DNA of 64,000 bases from Pseudarcicella hirudinis (GTDB lineage: Bacteria; Bacteroidota; Bacteroidia; Cytophagales; Spirosomataceae): the NCBI RefSeq assembly GCF_900115665.1, contig NZ_FOXH01000010.1, forward strand, positions 158,326 to 222,325. Direction: 5' to 3'. The position numbers were made by a program, and so were the translations under genes. Shown piece after piece: positions 34,746 through 44,474 of the stretch. Numbering within the stretch: the stretch's first letter is position 1; every line of letters starts with the position of its first letter. The notes beneath the pieces were generated by a model, which worked only from the letters and a program-made list of their open reading frames with translations, did no database searches and was not told the DNA's origin.

Positions 34746-35675
34746 ATGAAAGCATTAGTAAAAACAATTGCAGGAGCAGCTATACTATCTGTGGCGACCT
34801 GTACAATGGTATCAGCTCAGGAAAGAGATAATAATAAGAATTCAGATTCTGTTCGTCCGATTGACGACTCGAATGTGATGTGGAAAGCTCGTTTGTGGAG
34901 AAGAATGGATTTGAATGAAAAGCAAAATCAGCCTTTCTTTTCTGCAAATAATGAAATTACTAAATACCTCATTGAATGGGTTCAGAGTGGTGTTTTACAG
35001 GCTTACAGAAATGACTCATTAAAGACTAAACTTACAAAAGAGCAGTTTATGGGTAATCTGGAGGTGGATGATGCGGGTGGTGACGGACTTTCAGATGCTG
35101 AAAAAGCCGCCGGATTTGGAAACCAGACAGCTGCTGCCAGTGGAGTAGATGATGGCTGGGGCGATGCGAAACCTAAGGCTAAATCGGGAACCGGAACTGC
35201 TGCTACTCCTGCTGCAAAGCAAGATGATTTTAGTAATCCTCCTGCAACAGCAGGAACAGGAATCTATTATTTTCCAAAAGAATTAACGATTCTTGAGCTA
35301 AAAGAAGATGCGATTTTTGATAAACAGAGATCAAGATTGTATTTTGATATTCAGGCAATTACTATAATCATCCCTGCTAATAAAACAAAGGCGGGTTTTG
35401 ATAAAGCTGTAGCCTCATTTAAATACAAAGATCTTGATAAATTATTCAGAAGTAACCCGAACTGCGTCTGGTATAATTCAGAAAATGAAGCTCAACACAA
35501 AAACATGGCTGATGCTTTTGACTTAAGATTATTTTATGCCCGTCTTGTAAAAAAAGGAAATCCTTTGGATAAGGCGCTTGTTGATATTTACAATGGCGAA
35601 AGACAAGGTTTGATTATGTCTCAGCAATTAGAATACAAATTGATGGAAATGGAGCATAACCTTTGGGAATATTAA
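34746..35675 (+). CDS. gldN: gliding motility/T9SS protein GldN (PorN)
   Basis: GldN is the periplasmic partner of GldK in the T9SS ring. From the ATG at 34746 the product is 309 residues with a signal peptide ending VSAQ. An in-frame TTG at 34725 would add seven residues and is not preferred. The family core is readable (WKARLWRRMDLNEKQNQPFF, ITIIIPA, VDIYNGERQGLIMSQQLEYKLMEMEHNLWEY). An Ala/Thr/Pro-rich linker sits about residues 136-168. Last gene of gldKLMN. Confidence 0.95.
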   Translation: MKALVKTIAGAAILSVATCTMVSAQERDNNKNSDSVRPIDDSNVMWKARLWRRMDLNEKQNQPFFSANNEITKYLIEWVQSGVLQAYRNDSLKTKLTKEQFMGNLEVDDAGGDGLSDAEKAAGFGNQTAAASGVDDGWGDAKPKAKSGTGTAATPAAKQDDFSNPPATAGTGIYYFPKELTILELKEDAIFDKQRSRLYFDIQAITIIIPANKTKAGFDKAVASFKYKDLDKLFRSNPNCVWYNSENEAQHKNMADAFDLRLFYARLVKKGNPLDKALVDIYNGERQGLIMSQQLEYKLMEMEHNLWEY

Positions 35676-35692
35676 TCCTGATTCATTGAACT

Positions 35693-35733
35693 TACAAAAA
35701 AAGGAAAGCAACTATGCTTTCCTTTTTTTGTGA
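35693..35733. terminator. bidirectional terminator between gldN and uvrC
   Basis: AAAAAAAGGAAAGCA and its complement TGCTTTCCTTTTTTT enclose a short ACTA loop. It serves both convergent genes. Confidence 0.85.
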
Positions 35734-35738
35734 ATAAG

Positions 35739-37562
35739 CTATCTTACCTCATCATTAATCGCCTGTAGTTGTTCTTTTAACCTCAATGCTCTTGCTTTTC
35801 CCAGTACTTTCTCAAGTTCTTCAATCGGGGCATCATAAATGTTTTTTACCGTATTGAAATGCTTTAATAGTTTGGTAGCGGTTGTTTTACCTATGCCCTC
35901 AATACTCTCTAATTGGCTGACAATAAAGTTTTTACTTCTTTTGTCTCTGTGATTTGTAATACCGAACCGGTGAGCTTCATCTCTTAATCGTTGAATAAGT
36001 TTCAAAGATTCTGATTTTTTATCAATGTACAACGGAATGCTATCTTCCGGAAAATATATTTCTTCAAGTCTTTTTGCAATACCGATTATAGGAATTTTTC
36101 CATAGAGCCCCAGACTTTTTAAGGCATCCCCGGCTGCACTTAATTGCCCCTTTCCACCATCAATAATGATTAAATCCGGAAGATCCTGATCTTCTTCCAG
36201 GAGGCGTTTATATCTTCTGCTGACTACCTCATTCATGGTAGCAAAATCATTCGGTCCGATAACAGTTTTGGGAGTAAAATGCCTGTAATCTTTTTTAGAG
36301 GGTAATCCGTCTTTAAAACATACCATCGCTGAAACAGGATTTGTTCCCTGAATATTTGAGTTATCAAAACATTCGATATGTCTTGGAAGGCTTTTCAACT
36401 GTAAATCATTTTTTAGGGTAAGCAGAATCCTCATTTTCCTGTCTCCGCCACTTTCCTCAGAAGCTTGTCTGTCAGCTTTCTCTTTTCTGAAATACAGTAC
36501 ATTTTTCAGAGACATTTCTAATAGCTTTTTCTTGTCTCCGATTTGGGGAATGGTATTTTCAACCCCTTTCAGTTCTATTGACAAAGGAATATTTGTAATT
36601 ACTTCTTTAGCCTCACTGTCATACTGTTCCCGCATCTCCCAGACCATCATTGTCAGAATGTCTTCATCTGTCTCATCTAATTTCTTCTTAACTTCCAGGG
36701 TTTGTGACTGAGTGATCGTTCCGTTGATGACCTTCATGAAATTGAGAAAAGCGGCATTTTCATCGGATACAATGGAAAATACGTCTGCATCCCGGATATT
36801 AGGATTAACAACCGTTGACTTGCTATGAAATTTATCAAGAATAAGCAGCTTTTCTTTAAACTCCTGTGCTTCTTCAAATGCTAACCTGGAAGCAGCATTT
36901 AACATCAGTTCTTCAAAATGCTGTTTGGGTTGGTTTAAATTCCCTTTAAGAATATATTTGGCTTGTTCTATCTCCTTATTATAGTCCGTCTCCGTCTGCA
37001 AGCCTTCGCAGGGGCCTTTGCAATTGCCGATATGGTATTCGAGACAGACCTTAAATTTACCATCCTGAATATTTTTAGGAGACAGATTTAAGTTACATGA
37101 CCTGAGTGTATAAAGTTGTTTAAACATCTCAAGAACAGTATTCATGGCTTTGGGGTTAGCAAAAGGGCCAAAAAAAGTCCCCAGCGAACGATCTACTTTT
37201 CTGGTGGTAATAATTTTAGGGAAAGGCTCGTTGGTGATACAAATGTAAGGGTACATTTTATCATCACGAAGCAAGATATTATAACGGGGCTGATACTTCT
37301 TAATAAGTGTATTTTCAAGAAGCAGGGCGTCAAATTCAGTGTGAACAATCGTAAATTCGATTTTACGTATCTGGGTAACAAGTCTTTTTGTTTTACGATC
37401 GTGCTGATTGGATTTGGCAAAATAGCTGCTGACTCTGTTTTTCAGGTTTTTAGCTTTACCAACATAGATAATAGTACCTTCTTCATCAAAATAACGATAA
37501 ACTCCGGGAGTATCCGGAATTTTAGCAAGCTCTACTTTATAATCAAATTCAGTCATATTCAT
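35739..37562 (-). CDS. uvrC: excinuclease ABC subunit C
   Basis: UvrC makes the two incisions in nucleotide excision repair. The product (about 607 residues) has an N-terminal GIY-YIG nuclease (TPGVYRYFDEEGTIIYVGKAKNLKNRV), a Cys cluster, a UVR segment, the RNase H-like nuclease with conserved acidic residues (ECFDNSNIQGTN, LIIIDGGKGQL, RDEAHRFGI) and a helix-hairpin-helix C-terminus (IEGIGKTTATKLLKHF). The start is ATG 37562 or 37556; the TTG at 37565 is not needed. Confidence 0.97.
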   Translation of the reverse strand: MNMTEFDYKVELAKIPDTPGVYRYFDEEGTIIYVGKAKNLKNRVSSYFAKSNQHDRKTKRLVTQIRKIEFTIVHTEFDALLLENTLIKKYQPRYNILLRDDKMYPYICITNEPFPKIITTRKVDRSLGTFFGPFANPKAMNTVLEMFKQLYTLRSCNLNLSPKNIQDGKFKVCLEYHIGNCKGPCEGLQTETDYNKEIEQAKYILKGNLNQPKQHFEELMLNAASRLAFEEAQEFKEKLLILDKFHSKSTVVNPNIRDADVFSIVSDENAAFLNFMKVINGTITQSQTLEVKKKLDETDEDILTMMVWEMREQYDSEAKEVITNIPLSIELKGVENTIPQIGDKKKLLEMSLKNVLYFRKEKADRQASEESGGDRKMRILLTLKNDLQLKSLPRHIECFDNSNIQGTNPVSAMVCFKDGLPSKKDYRHFTPKTVIGPNDFATMNEVVSRRYKRLLEEDQDLPDLIIIDGGKGQLSAAGDALKSLGLYGKIPIIGIAKRLEEIYFPEDSIPLYIDKKSESLKLIQRLRDEAHRFGITNHRDKRSKNFIVSQLESIEGIGKTTATKLLKHFNTVKNIYDAPIEELEKVLGKARALRLKEQLQAINDEVR

Positions 37563-37652
37563 CAATAAGTTCTTTACGAATATAACGCTTTTTGCCGGAA
37601 TAGAGTTTTTCGGAATCGTAGTGATTTAAGGTAAAGAGGAAGAGGAATGATT

Positions 37653-38672
37653 CTATAATGAACCACGGATGATTAAAGAACTGGAGCTGGCAACTTTACC
37701 TTTTTTCCGGTTATGGATAATTTTAGCTGCCATTTTTCCCATTTTAGTAAAGTCGTTTGTTATAACCGTTATCCCTTCATCAGCAAGTATCTCCTTTACT
37801 GGCGTATCATCATATGACAAAAGTCCTATGTCTTTCCCAAGTTTCAATCCCATTTTATTAGACCAGTTGACAAAGCGGATAAGATCGCTTTCCAGAAAAA
37901 TGATATAAGCATCACCTTCTACAAGGTATTTATCTTTGATGTCGTCATTAATGATTTCCCCTTTTATTTTAAATTCCTTGCAAAACCGCTCAAACCCTCT
38001 GATAATTCCCTTAGGGGTATATTGGAATTTATTTTTACTTACGACAAGTTTTATGGTATTGTATTTATTTATCAACTGGAGTCCCTGCTGAAGCCCCTGA
38101 TACATATTGGTTTCAAAATCCTGATAAAGCACAGAATATTCTTTACCCAATTGAGGCACATCAATGTCAAGGATCAGCAATTTATCCGGAGGAATCTGTT
38201 TAACAATTTCTGAAACATCCTCATTGAAATGAGGCATTACAATGTAATAATTATAATTACCGATGTTATTAAGAATAATATTTTCAAAAACCTTTAAATC
38301 ATGGTAGTGGAAGAACAGGTTCGTAGTCACGTCCTCCCCAAGTGCTTCTCTGAGAGAATTAAACAAAATTTCCTTATAAGCATTCATAGCATCAAAGAGC
38401 ACAAATATGTGCATAGATCTTTTGACATCTGTCGTAGCTACATAATACCCTTTACCATGATGCGCAGCAATAATGCCCTTTGAGCGAAGTTCCTCATAAG
38501 CTCTGATAATTGTCATTCTGGCAATTCCTAATGAGCTCTGAATTTCATTGATAGTCGGCAGCTGATCACCTCTTTTCAGTTTGCCTGTTTTTATCATTTC
38601 AATGATTTCATCTATTAGTTGCTGGTACTTTGGTTTGGGAGAGTTTGGTTCAATTTGAAAAGAGTTTTTCAT
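37653..38672 (-). CDS. GntR-family regulator with LacI-type sensor domain
   Basis: The 339-residue protein has an N-terminal GntR winged helix (about 12-80; PKYQQLIDEIIEMIKTGKLKRGDQLPTINEIQSSLGIARMTIIRAYEELRSKGII). A periplasmic-binding-protein-like effector domain follows (about 85-339), as in AraR-type sugar regulators. It is divergent from susC and most likely controls the SusCD operon in response to a sugar or its breakdown product. Repeated AAGATA sites in the shared promoter are candidate operators. Confidence 0.92.
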   Translation of the reverse strand: MKNSFQIEPNSPKPKYQQLIDEIIEMIKTGKLKRGDQLPTINEIQSSLGIARMTIIRAYEELRSKGIIAAHHGKGYYVATTDVKRSMHIFVLFDAMNAYKEILFNSLREALGEDVTTNLFFHYHDLKVFENIILNNIGNYNYYIVMPHFNEDVSEIVKQIPPDKLLILDIDVPQLGKEYSVLYQDFETNMYQGLQQGLQLINKYNTIKLVVSKNKFQYTPKGIIRGFERFCKEFKIKGEIINDDIKDKYLVEGDAYIIFLESDLIRFVNWSNKMGLKLGKDIGLLSYDDTPVKEILADEGITVITNDFTKMGKMAAKIIHNRKKGKVASSSSLIIRGSL

Positions 38673-38735
38673 GAAAAAATTCTAAGTAATCTTCTTATTG
38701 TTAATAACTAATCCGTTTGTCGAATTTGATAAAGG

Positions 38736-38768
38736 CTTTAAAGATATAAAGGTACTCTAAAGATATAA
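38736..38768. repeat. tandem 14-bp direct repeat, possible GntR operator
   Basis: CTTTAAAGATATAA (38736-38749) and CTCTAAAGATATAA (38755-38768) match at 13 of 14 positions, with starts 19 bp apart, about two helical turns. The region is 64-96 bp upstream of the GntR start, fitting autoregulation. Confidence 0.45.
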
Positions 38769-38836
38769 TGATTTTTTTTGTAAAACCTAACAAAATTTGC
38801 CAAAATATAATATAATCAATATAAAATATAATTAAA

Positions 38837-38867
38837 TTGAATGTATGCTGTGCTATGCTTATCTTTG
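38837..38867 (+). promoter_or_regulatory. promoter for susC-like operon
   Basis: TTG (38837-38839) and TATCTTTG (38860-38867, exact TAnnTTTG) are 20 bp apart. The predicted start point is near 38873. Confidence 0.65.
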
Positions 38868-38877
38868 TTGAAGATAA
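38859..38877. promoter_or_regulatory. inverted repeat over the susC -7 element
   Basis: TTATCTT-TGTTG-AAGATAA is a perfect 7-bp inverted repeat covering the -7 element and start point. Its half-site AAGATA recurs twice upstream, so binding of the divergent regulator here would block susC transcription. Confidence 0.5.
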
Positions 38878-39096
38878 AACCATAAAAAAATGAAGAAAAA
38901 TTTGCACGAAAAAAATATTGTAATCAATTTTATGCTGTAGAACAGTTGATAAAAGAAAATGCAAAACTGTTTCGGCAATATCCACCCGATTTTTTTCACA
39001 TTTATAAACCAGAAAGGAGGTATTTTAACCAGAAACGTGTACTAAAATTTCCGCGTATTTACCAATACAATCAATTTTACCCAAAACAAAACTCCT

Positions 39097-42000
39097 ATGA
39101 AAAACAACTATTTTTATTGTCTCAGAAATGTCTTCGTAATGGCAGTTCTGATGGCACTAAGTTTTACTGCGTTTTCCCAAGATCGCAGAGTGACAGGAAC
39201 AGTGAAAGGTCCGGACGGACAAGGAATCCCAGGTGTAAGTATTCTTCTTAAAGGAACTCAAACAGGTACCACTTCAGACGCTAATGGTAATTTTGCCATC
39301 GCTTTAAAACAAGGCAAAGATGTATTGACAGTGACAGCAGTAGGTTACAAAGCTGCTGAGGTAAAAGTTGGTGCTCAATCCAGTGTTGCAATATCACTTG
39401 AAGATGACATCAGCCAATTGAGTGAAGTTATTGTAACAGGTTATAGCAGTGACAGTAAACGTGAATCAACTGCGGCAGTTGCCACAGTTAAAGCAAGGGA
39501 TTTGAAAGCAATTCCTTCAGGTAACGTTGAACAGCAGTTACAGGGCCGTGTTGCCGGGGTAACTGTAATCACTAACGGTCAGCCTGGTACAGCAAGTATC
39601 ATTCGTGTACGTGGTTTCGGTGCTTTTGGTGGTAACGAGCCATTGTATATCGTGGACGGGGTTCCGGTTCAATCGACCGACTTCTTAGCTCCGGATGATA
39701 TTGAAACAACAACTGTGTTGAAAGATGCTGCTTCTGCTTCTATTTATGGAGCTCGTGCAGCTAACGGTGTAATTGTTTATACTACTAAAAAAGGAAAAAA
39801 AGGTGCCAGAAACCTTGAAATAAGCTACGATGGACTTTACGGATTTACTGATCCGGGTAAAGGACAACAAATGTTGAATCCACAGGAACAAGCTGACTGG
39901 ACATGGAATGCTATCAGAAATACAGCAACAGCCAACGGTGAAACTCCTGTTTTCAAACATGATCAGTATGGTTCTGGTTCAACTGCAGTTCTTCCTGATT
40001 ATATCAATGTCGGAGGCCGTTCAGGTGTTATCGGATCTGTTGATTTAAATGCGGAAAGAGCTAAATATAACATCAATCCGAATGCCGGTGCGATTTATCA
40101 GGTTGTAAAAGCGAATAAAGCGGGAACAGACTGGTATGGTGCTATTACAAGAGTTGCTCCATTAATGAGACATAATCTTGGATTTTCAGGCGGAACGGAT
40201 AATAGCCGTTATTATTTCGGTTTAGGTGTGCAGGAGCAGGCGGGTATTTTGATTTATAACCAGTTCAAACGTTATGATTTCAGAGCAAACGCTGAGTTCG
40301 ATTTGAGTAAGAAAGTTAGAATTGGTGAAAACCTGCAGTTTACTTACCGTTCAGTATTAGCTCAAGGTGGTGGTAATAACGGATTAGGAAGTTCATCAGA
40401 TGAAAATGATATCTTGTTTGCATTCCGTATGCCTCCAATCATTCCTGTATATGATGAGTTTGGTGGATATGCCGGTACTGCCGCTAAAGGTTTTAACAAC
40501 CCTGCAAACCCGGTTGCACGTCGTGACAGAAGTTCTAATGACAGAAGCTTTAACGTAAATGCCTTTGGTAATATTTATTTAGAGTATGATGTTATTCCTG
40601 AGTTGACTCTTCGCAGTAGTTTTGGGGGTCAGTACAATAACTTCTATTCTTATTCATATAGCCCGCAGAGTTATGAGAATGCTGAAAACAATGCCAGCTT
40701 TAGCTATAATGAAAGTTCAGCATACAATTATTCTTATACTTTCACAAACACTGCTAACTTCAAAAAGAAATTTGGCGTTCATTCAGTAGATGTTTTGGCT
40801 GGTATTGAAGCATTGAATACTGCACCGAACCCGTATTCACCTGCAACAGGAAGATCAATAAGCGGTTCAGGTTTGAATCCATTCTCTTTAGACCCTAATT
40901 ATATTACTTTATCTACTGTATCATCAACTGGTAAAGTTGTAAATAGTGGTTTGTCTAGCGGTATTAACTTCTATTCATTATTTGCTCAGGGTAAATATTC
41001 GTTCAATGACAAATATTATCTGACTGGTATCATTCGTCGTGATGGTTCTTCAAGATTTGGTTCTAATACACGTTATGGTATATTCCCTTCATTCTCAGCA
41101 GCATGGAGAGTTTCAAGTGAGGAATTCATGAAAGATATTCCTGCTATTTCAGATTTGAAAATTCGTGCAGGGTGGGGACAAATGGGTAACTCTAACAACG
41201 TAGATCCGAATAACCAGTACAGTTTGTATTCTTCAAGTGTAGCTAACTCTTACTATGACTTAAACGGAAGCAATACAAGTGTGGTTGAAGGTTTCTACAG
41301 AAGCCGTATCGGTAACCCTAATGCGAAATGGGAAACCAGTACTACTACTAACATTGGTATCGACATTGCATTATTCAAAAGCAAATATGAAATCGGTATT
41401 GATTTGTGGAGAAAAGAAACGAAAGACCTTTTATTCCAGGTACCGGTTGCCGGTGTAACCGGGGTATTGGCCAGTGCTCCTTCTGTGAACATTGCAAGTA
41501 TGATGAACCAGGGTCTTGATATTCAGTTTATCAGCCGTGGAAAAATCAGTAATGATGTTAAGTATGAAGCAACTGTTAATGGTTCATTCTTACATAACGA
41601 AATCACTGGTTTAGCTCCTGGAATTTCATATATCCCTGGTAGCCCGAACTTCAGAGGTATCGAACCGACCCGTAACCTGGTTGGAGGAACAATTGCAGGA
41701 TTCTATGGATATAAGGTAATTGGTTTGTTCAAAGATGCTGCTGAAGTATCTGGTGCTCCGAAACAAGATGGTGCCGGCCCTGGCCGTTTCCGTTATGCTG
41801 ATATCAATGGTGACGGTGTAATTGATGCAAATGACAGAACTTCTTTAGGAAGTCCGGTTCCTAACTTTACTGGCGGTATTACTTTGAGATTGAATTATAA
41901 GGCCTGGGAACTTCAGACTTATATTTACTCATCTTTGGGTAACAAAATCTATAACTTCTCTAAATGGTATACAGATTTCTATCCGTCATTTACCGGGGCT

Positions 42001-42363
42001 GCTGTTAGTGCTCGTGTTAAAAATTCTTGGACTCCAAGTAATACTAACACTGACCAACCTATTTTTGAAGGTGCTTCAAACTTTAGTACGAATACCCAGT
42101 CTAACTCATTTTATGTTGAGAACGGTTCTTATTTGAGAATGCAGAATATCTCTTTGGGATATACTTTACCAAACTCGTTCCTAAGCAAAGTCGGAATTAA
42201 AAGAGCAAAAGTTACAGGATCTGTAAACAACATCTTTACAATTACCGGATATAAAGGTCTTGACCCTGCTGTAGGTGGTGCTGCTGATACTAACTTCGGT
42301 ATTGATGTTGGAAACTACCCGGTGACTAGAAGTTTCAACATAGCTCTTAGTCTTGGTTTCTAA
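39097..42363 (+). CDS. SusC/RagA-family TonB-linked outer-membrane receptor
   Basis: The 1088-residue outer-membrane transporter has a signal peptide (ends FSQ near residue 28), a carboxypeptidase-regulatory-like domain (about 30-110; VTGTVKGPDGQGIPGVSILLKGT), a TonB plug (about 115-235; SEVIVTGYSS, RVRGFGAFGGNEPLYIVDGVP, ARAANGVI) and a 22-stranded barrel ending NIALSLGF. It imports an oligosaccharide or other large nutrient held by the SusD-like partner, which follows after 62 bp. No STN domain is present, so control is probably by the divergent GntR regulator rather than an ECF factor. Confidence 0.96.
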   Translation: MKNNYFYCLRNVFVMAVLMALSFTAFSQDRRVTGTVKGPDGQGIPGVSILLKGTQTGTTSDANGNFAIALKQGKDVLTVTAVGYKAAEVKVGAQSSVAISLEDDISQLSEVIVTGYSSDSKRESTAAVATVKARDLKAIPSGNVEQQLQGRVAGVTVITNGQPGTASIIRVRGFGAFGGNEPLYIVDGVPVQSTDFLAPDDIETTTVLKDAASASIYGARAANGVIVYTTKKGKKGARNLEISYDGLYGFTDPGKGQQMLNPQEQADWTWNAIRNTATANGETPVFKHDQYGSGSTAVLPDYINVGGRSGVIGSVDLNAERAKYNINPNAGAIYQVVKANKAGTDWYGAITRVAPLMRHNLGFSGGTDNSRYYFGLGVQEQAGILIYNQFKRYDFRANAEFDLSKKVRIGENLQFTYRSVLAQGGGNNGLGSSSDENDILFAFRMPPIIPVYDEFGGYAGTAAKGFNNPANPVARRDRSSNDRSFNVNAFGNIYLEYDVIPELTLRSSFGGQYNNFYSYSYSPQSYENAENNASFSYNESSAYNYSYTFTNTANFKKKFGVHSVDVLAGIEALNTAPNPYSPATGRSISGSGLNPFSLDPNYITLSTVSSTGKVVNSGLSSGINFYSLFAQGKYSFNDKYYLTGIIRRDGSSRFGSNTRYGIFPSFSAAWRVSSEEFMKDIPAISDLKIRAGWGQMGNSNNVDPNNQYSLYSSSVANSYYDLNGSNTSVVEGFYRSRIGNPNAKWETSTTTNIGIDIALFKSKYEIGIDLWRKETKDLLFQVPVAGVTGVLASAPSVNIASMMNQGLDIQFISRGKISNDVKYEATVNGSFLHNEITGLAPGISYIPGSPNFRGIEPTRNLVGGTIAGFYGYKVIGLFKDAAEVSGAPKQDGAGPGRFRYADINGDGVIDANDRTSLGSPVPNFTGGITLRLNYKAWELQTYIYSSLGNKIYNFSKWYTDFYPSFTGAAVSARVKNSWTPSNTNTDQPIFEGASNFSTNTQSNSFYVENGSYLRMQNISLGYTLPNSFLSKVGIKRAKVTGSVNNIFTITGYKGLDPAVGGAADTNFGIDVGNYPVTRSFNIALSLGF

Positions 42364-42425
42364 AATTAAATAAGAAGAATTGTGAAAGAAGTAATATTCT
42401 CAACAATTATTAAAAATATATAAGA

Positions 42426-44174
42426 ATGAAAAACAACTTTAAAAATAAAGCGATAATAGCATCAACAGTCTTGTTGACCACGCTCGTAGTTTTTGCTTGT
42501 AAGGATAGTTTTTTGGAAGTACCCCCTACAGGACAGCTAACGAATGCTCAGCTATCATCTAAAAGTGGAATTGAAGGCTCTTTGGTTGGGGCCTACAGCA
42601 TGCTGAACGGTAGAGGAACTGACAGATTGGCCAGTTCTGAGAACTGGGTTTGGGGTAGTATTCTGGGTGGTGATGCCAATAAAGGTACCAACGCCGGTGA
42701 CTATAACCAGATCAACCCGATTCAGCGTTATGCAACACTTGCTTCTGCTGCTGAGGTAAACAATACCTGGAATGCAAAGTATGAAGGAATTGCAAGAACT
42801 AATGCGGTTCTTAGAGGCCTAGCTTCTGCGGGCTCTGATGTTAGTGCTGATGATAAGAAGAGAATCTCTGGTGAAGCCCGCTTCCTTAGAGCTCATTACT
42901 ACTTTGAATTGAAAAGAATCTTCAATAATACTCCGTATGTTGATGAGACTTTAGATTATGGTACCGGAATTGACAAGGTTAACAATTCAGCTGACTTATG
43001 GCCTAAAATTGAGGCAGATTTGAAATATGCTGTTGATAACCTTCCTGAAACTCAGGCTGCTGTAGGTAGAGTTAACAAATGGGCTGCTGTTTCTTATCTT
43101 GCAAAAGTGTATTTATATCAGAAAAAATACCCTGATGCAAAAACGTTGTTCGACCAGGTTATTGCTAATGGTAAAACTACTAATGGTAAGAAATATGGTT
43201 TAGTGGCGAGATATTCTGAAATCTTCAATGCTACCAATGATAACCACGAAGAATCAGTTTTCGTTATTCAGTCTGCTGCTAACACTGGTAACGTTAATAA
43301 CTCTAACTGGGAAGATGATTTGAACTATCCTTACAATACAGGTTCAAACGGTCCTGGTAACTGTTGCGGTTTCTTCCAGCCAAGTTTTGAGTTAGGAAAC
43401 TCATTCCGTACAGATAATAACGGTTTACCATTGTTGGATGGATCTTATAACACTGATGCAAATGCTTTGAAAACTGACTTCGGTCTTGGTTCAGCTGATG
43501 CGTTTACTCCGGATGCCGGAAACGTTGACCCTCGTCTTGACCATTCTATCGGTCGTCGTGGTATTCCTTATTTGGATTGGCAGGATCACCCTGGTAAAGA
43601 CTGGATTCGTGATCAATCTTACGCAGGTCCGTATTCTCCTAAGAAATATATCTACTATAAGAGCCAGGAAGGTACATTAACTGATGGTAGTTCATGGACA
43701 AGAGGTTATGCAGCGATGAACCACTTATTGATTCGTTATGCTGACGTATTATTGATGGCAGCTGAAGCTGAAATTGAAGCGGGAAGTGTTGAAAAAGCAA
43801 GAGAATATGTAAACCTTGTTCGTAAAAGAGCATCAAATCCTGCCGGATTTGTATCTAAAGGCGGAGCTCCTGCTGCAAAATATGTAATCGGTCTTTATAA
43901 TACTCCTTGGACTGACAAAGCCGCAGCTCGTACTGCTGTTCAATTTGAACGTAAAATTGAGCTTTCAGGTGAAGGTCACCGTTTCTTCGACTTAGTTCGT
44001 TGGGGAACTGCGGGTACTGTATTGAATGGATATTTGAACTATGAAGGTAAAAAACTGGTAACAATGTTCGGTGGTGCTACTTATACAGTTGGCAAAAACG
44101 AATACCAGCCGATTCCTCAGACTCAGATTGACTTACAGGGTAAAGATGTTCTGAAACAGAACCCTGGATATTAA
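42426..44174 (+). CDS. SusD/RagB-family nutrient-binding outer-membrane lipoprotein
   Basis: The 582-residue lipoprotein (lipobox VVFAC, Cys25) has the TPR-rich SusD fold: KDSFLEVPPTGQLT start, RFLRAHYYFELKRIFNNTPY, YLAKVYLYQKKYPDAKTLFDQVI, ADVLLMAAEAEIEAG, and the ERKIELSGEGHRFFDLVRWG C-terminal motif. It forms the lid over the SusC-like barrel. Ligand identity cannot be read from the sequence, and no glycoside hydrolase is next to it. Confidence 0.96.
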   Translation: MKNNFKNKAIIASTVLLTTLVVFACKDSFLEVPPTGQLTNAQLSSKSGIEGSLVGAYSMLNGRGTDRLASSENWVWGSILGGDANKGTNAGDYNQINPIQRYATLASAAEVNNTWNAKYEGIARTNAVLRGLASAGSDVSADDKKRISGEARFLRAHYYFELKRIFNNTPYVDETLDYGTGIDKVNNSADLWPKIEADLKYAVDNLPETQAAVGRVNKWAAVSYLAKVYLYQKKYPDAKTLFDQVIANGKTTNGKKYGLVARYSEIFNATNDNHEESVFVIQSAANTGNVNNSNWEDDLNYPYNTGSNGPGNCCGFFQPSFELGNSFRTDNNGLPLLDGSYNTDANALKTDFGLGSADAFTPDAGNVDPRLDHSIGRRGIPYLDWQDHPGKDWIRDQSYAGPYSPKKYIYYKSQEGTLTDGSSWTRGYAAMNHLLIRYADVLLMAAEAEIEAGSVEKAREYVNLVRKRASNPAGFVSKGGAPAAKYVIGLYNTPWTDKAAARTAVQFERKIELSGEGHRFFDLVRWGTAGTVLNGYLNYEGKKLVTMFGGATYTVGKNEYQPIPQTQIDLQGKDVLKQNPGY

Positions 44175-44474
44175 TATTGTTTGTGCATTTGGAATGCAAG
44201 GTGTAAAAACCAGGCATTTAGTTCATGTACCAGTTCTAAAACCCCTTCTCCGACCGAGAAGGGGTTTTGCTTGAATATGAATGCTTTTTCAGAAGAAATT
44301 TCTAAGATTCACAATGCCTGCTTATTAAGGACAGACAAAAATTGACCTATTTATTTCATCCAATTATTAACTTGCGCTGACTGTCGGATTTAGTAATTTG
44401 GAGTTAAATTGCAATCAGGCTATTTTGGAATTGCTTTTAAAATCTCCCTTCGGAAGATGAAAACACTCTTTAAA
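44175..44474. other. intergenic region between susD and the VCBS lipoprotein
   Basis: It holds a strong terminator (44237-44268) and about 200 bp of AT-rich sequence with no other supported feature. The terminator suggests the VCBS gene is at least partly separately expressed. Confidence 0.5.
44237..44268 (+). terminator. intrinsic terminator after susD
   Basis: An AAAACCCCTTCTC stem pairs with GAGAAGGGGTTTT around a 5-base loop. Confidence 0.85.

Larger units (their letters stand above)
38673..39096. promoter_or_regulatory. divergent GntR/susC control region
   Basis: This 424-bp AT-rich region carries the susC promoter (38837-38867), a perfect inverted repeat over its -7 (38859-38877), and two copies of CT-T/C-TAAAGATATAA (38736-38749, 38755-38768) on the GntR side. 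A leader of about 220 bases precedes susC. I see no gene. Confidence 0.6.

Noticed and set aside
37116..37568. 150-codon plus-strand frame inside uvrC
   Set aside because: It is antisense to the well-supported UvrC coding sequence and has the composition of a shadow frame.
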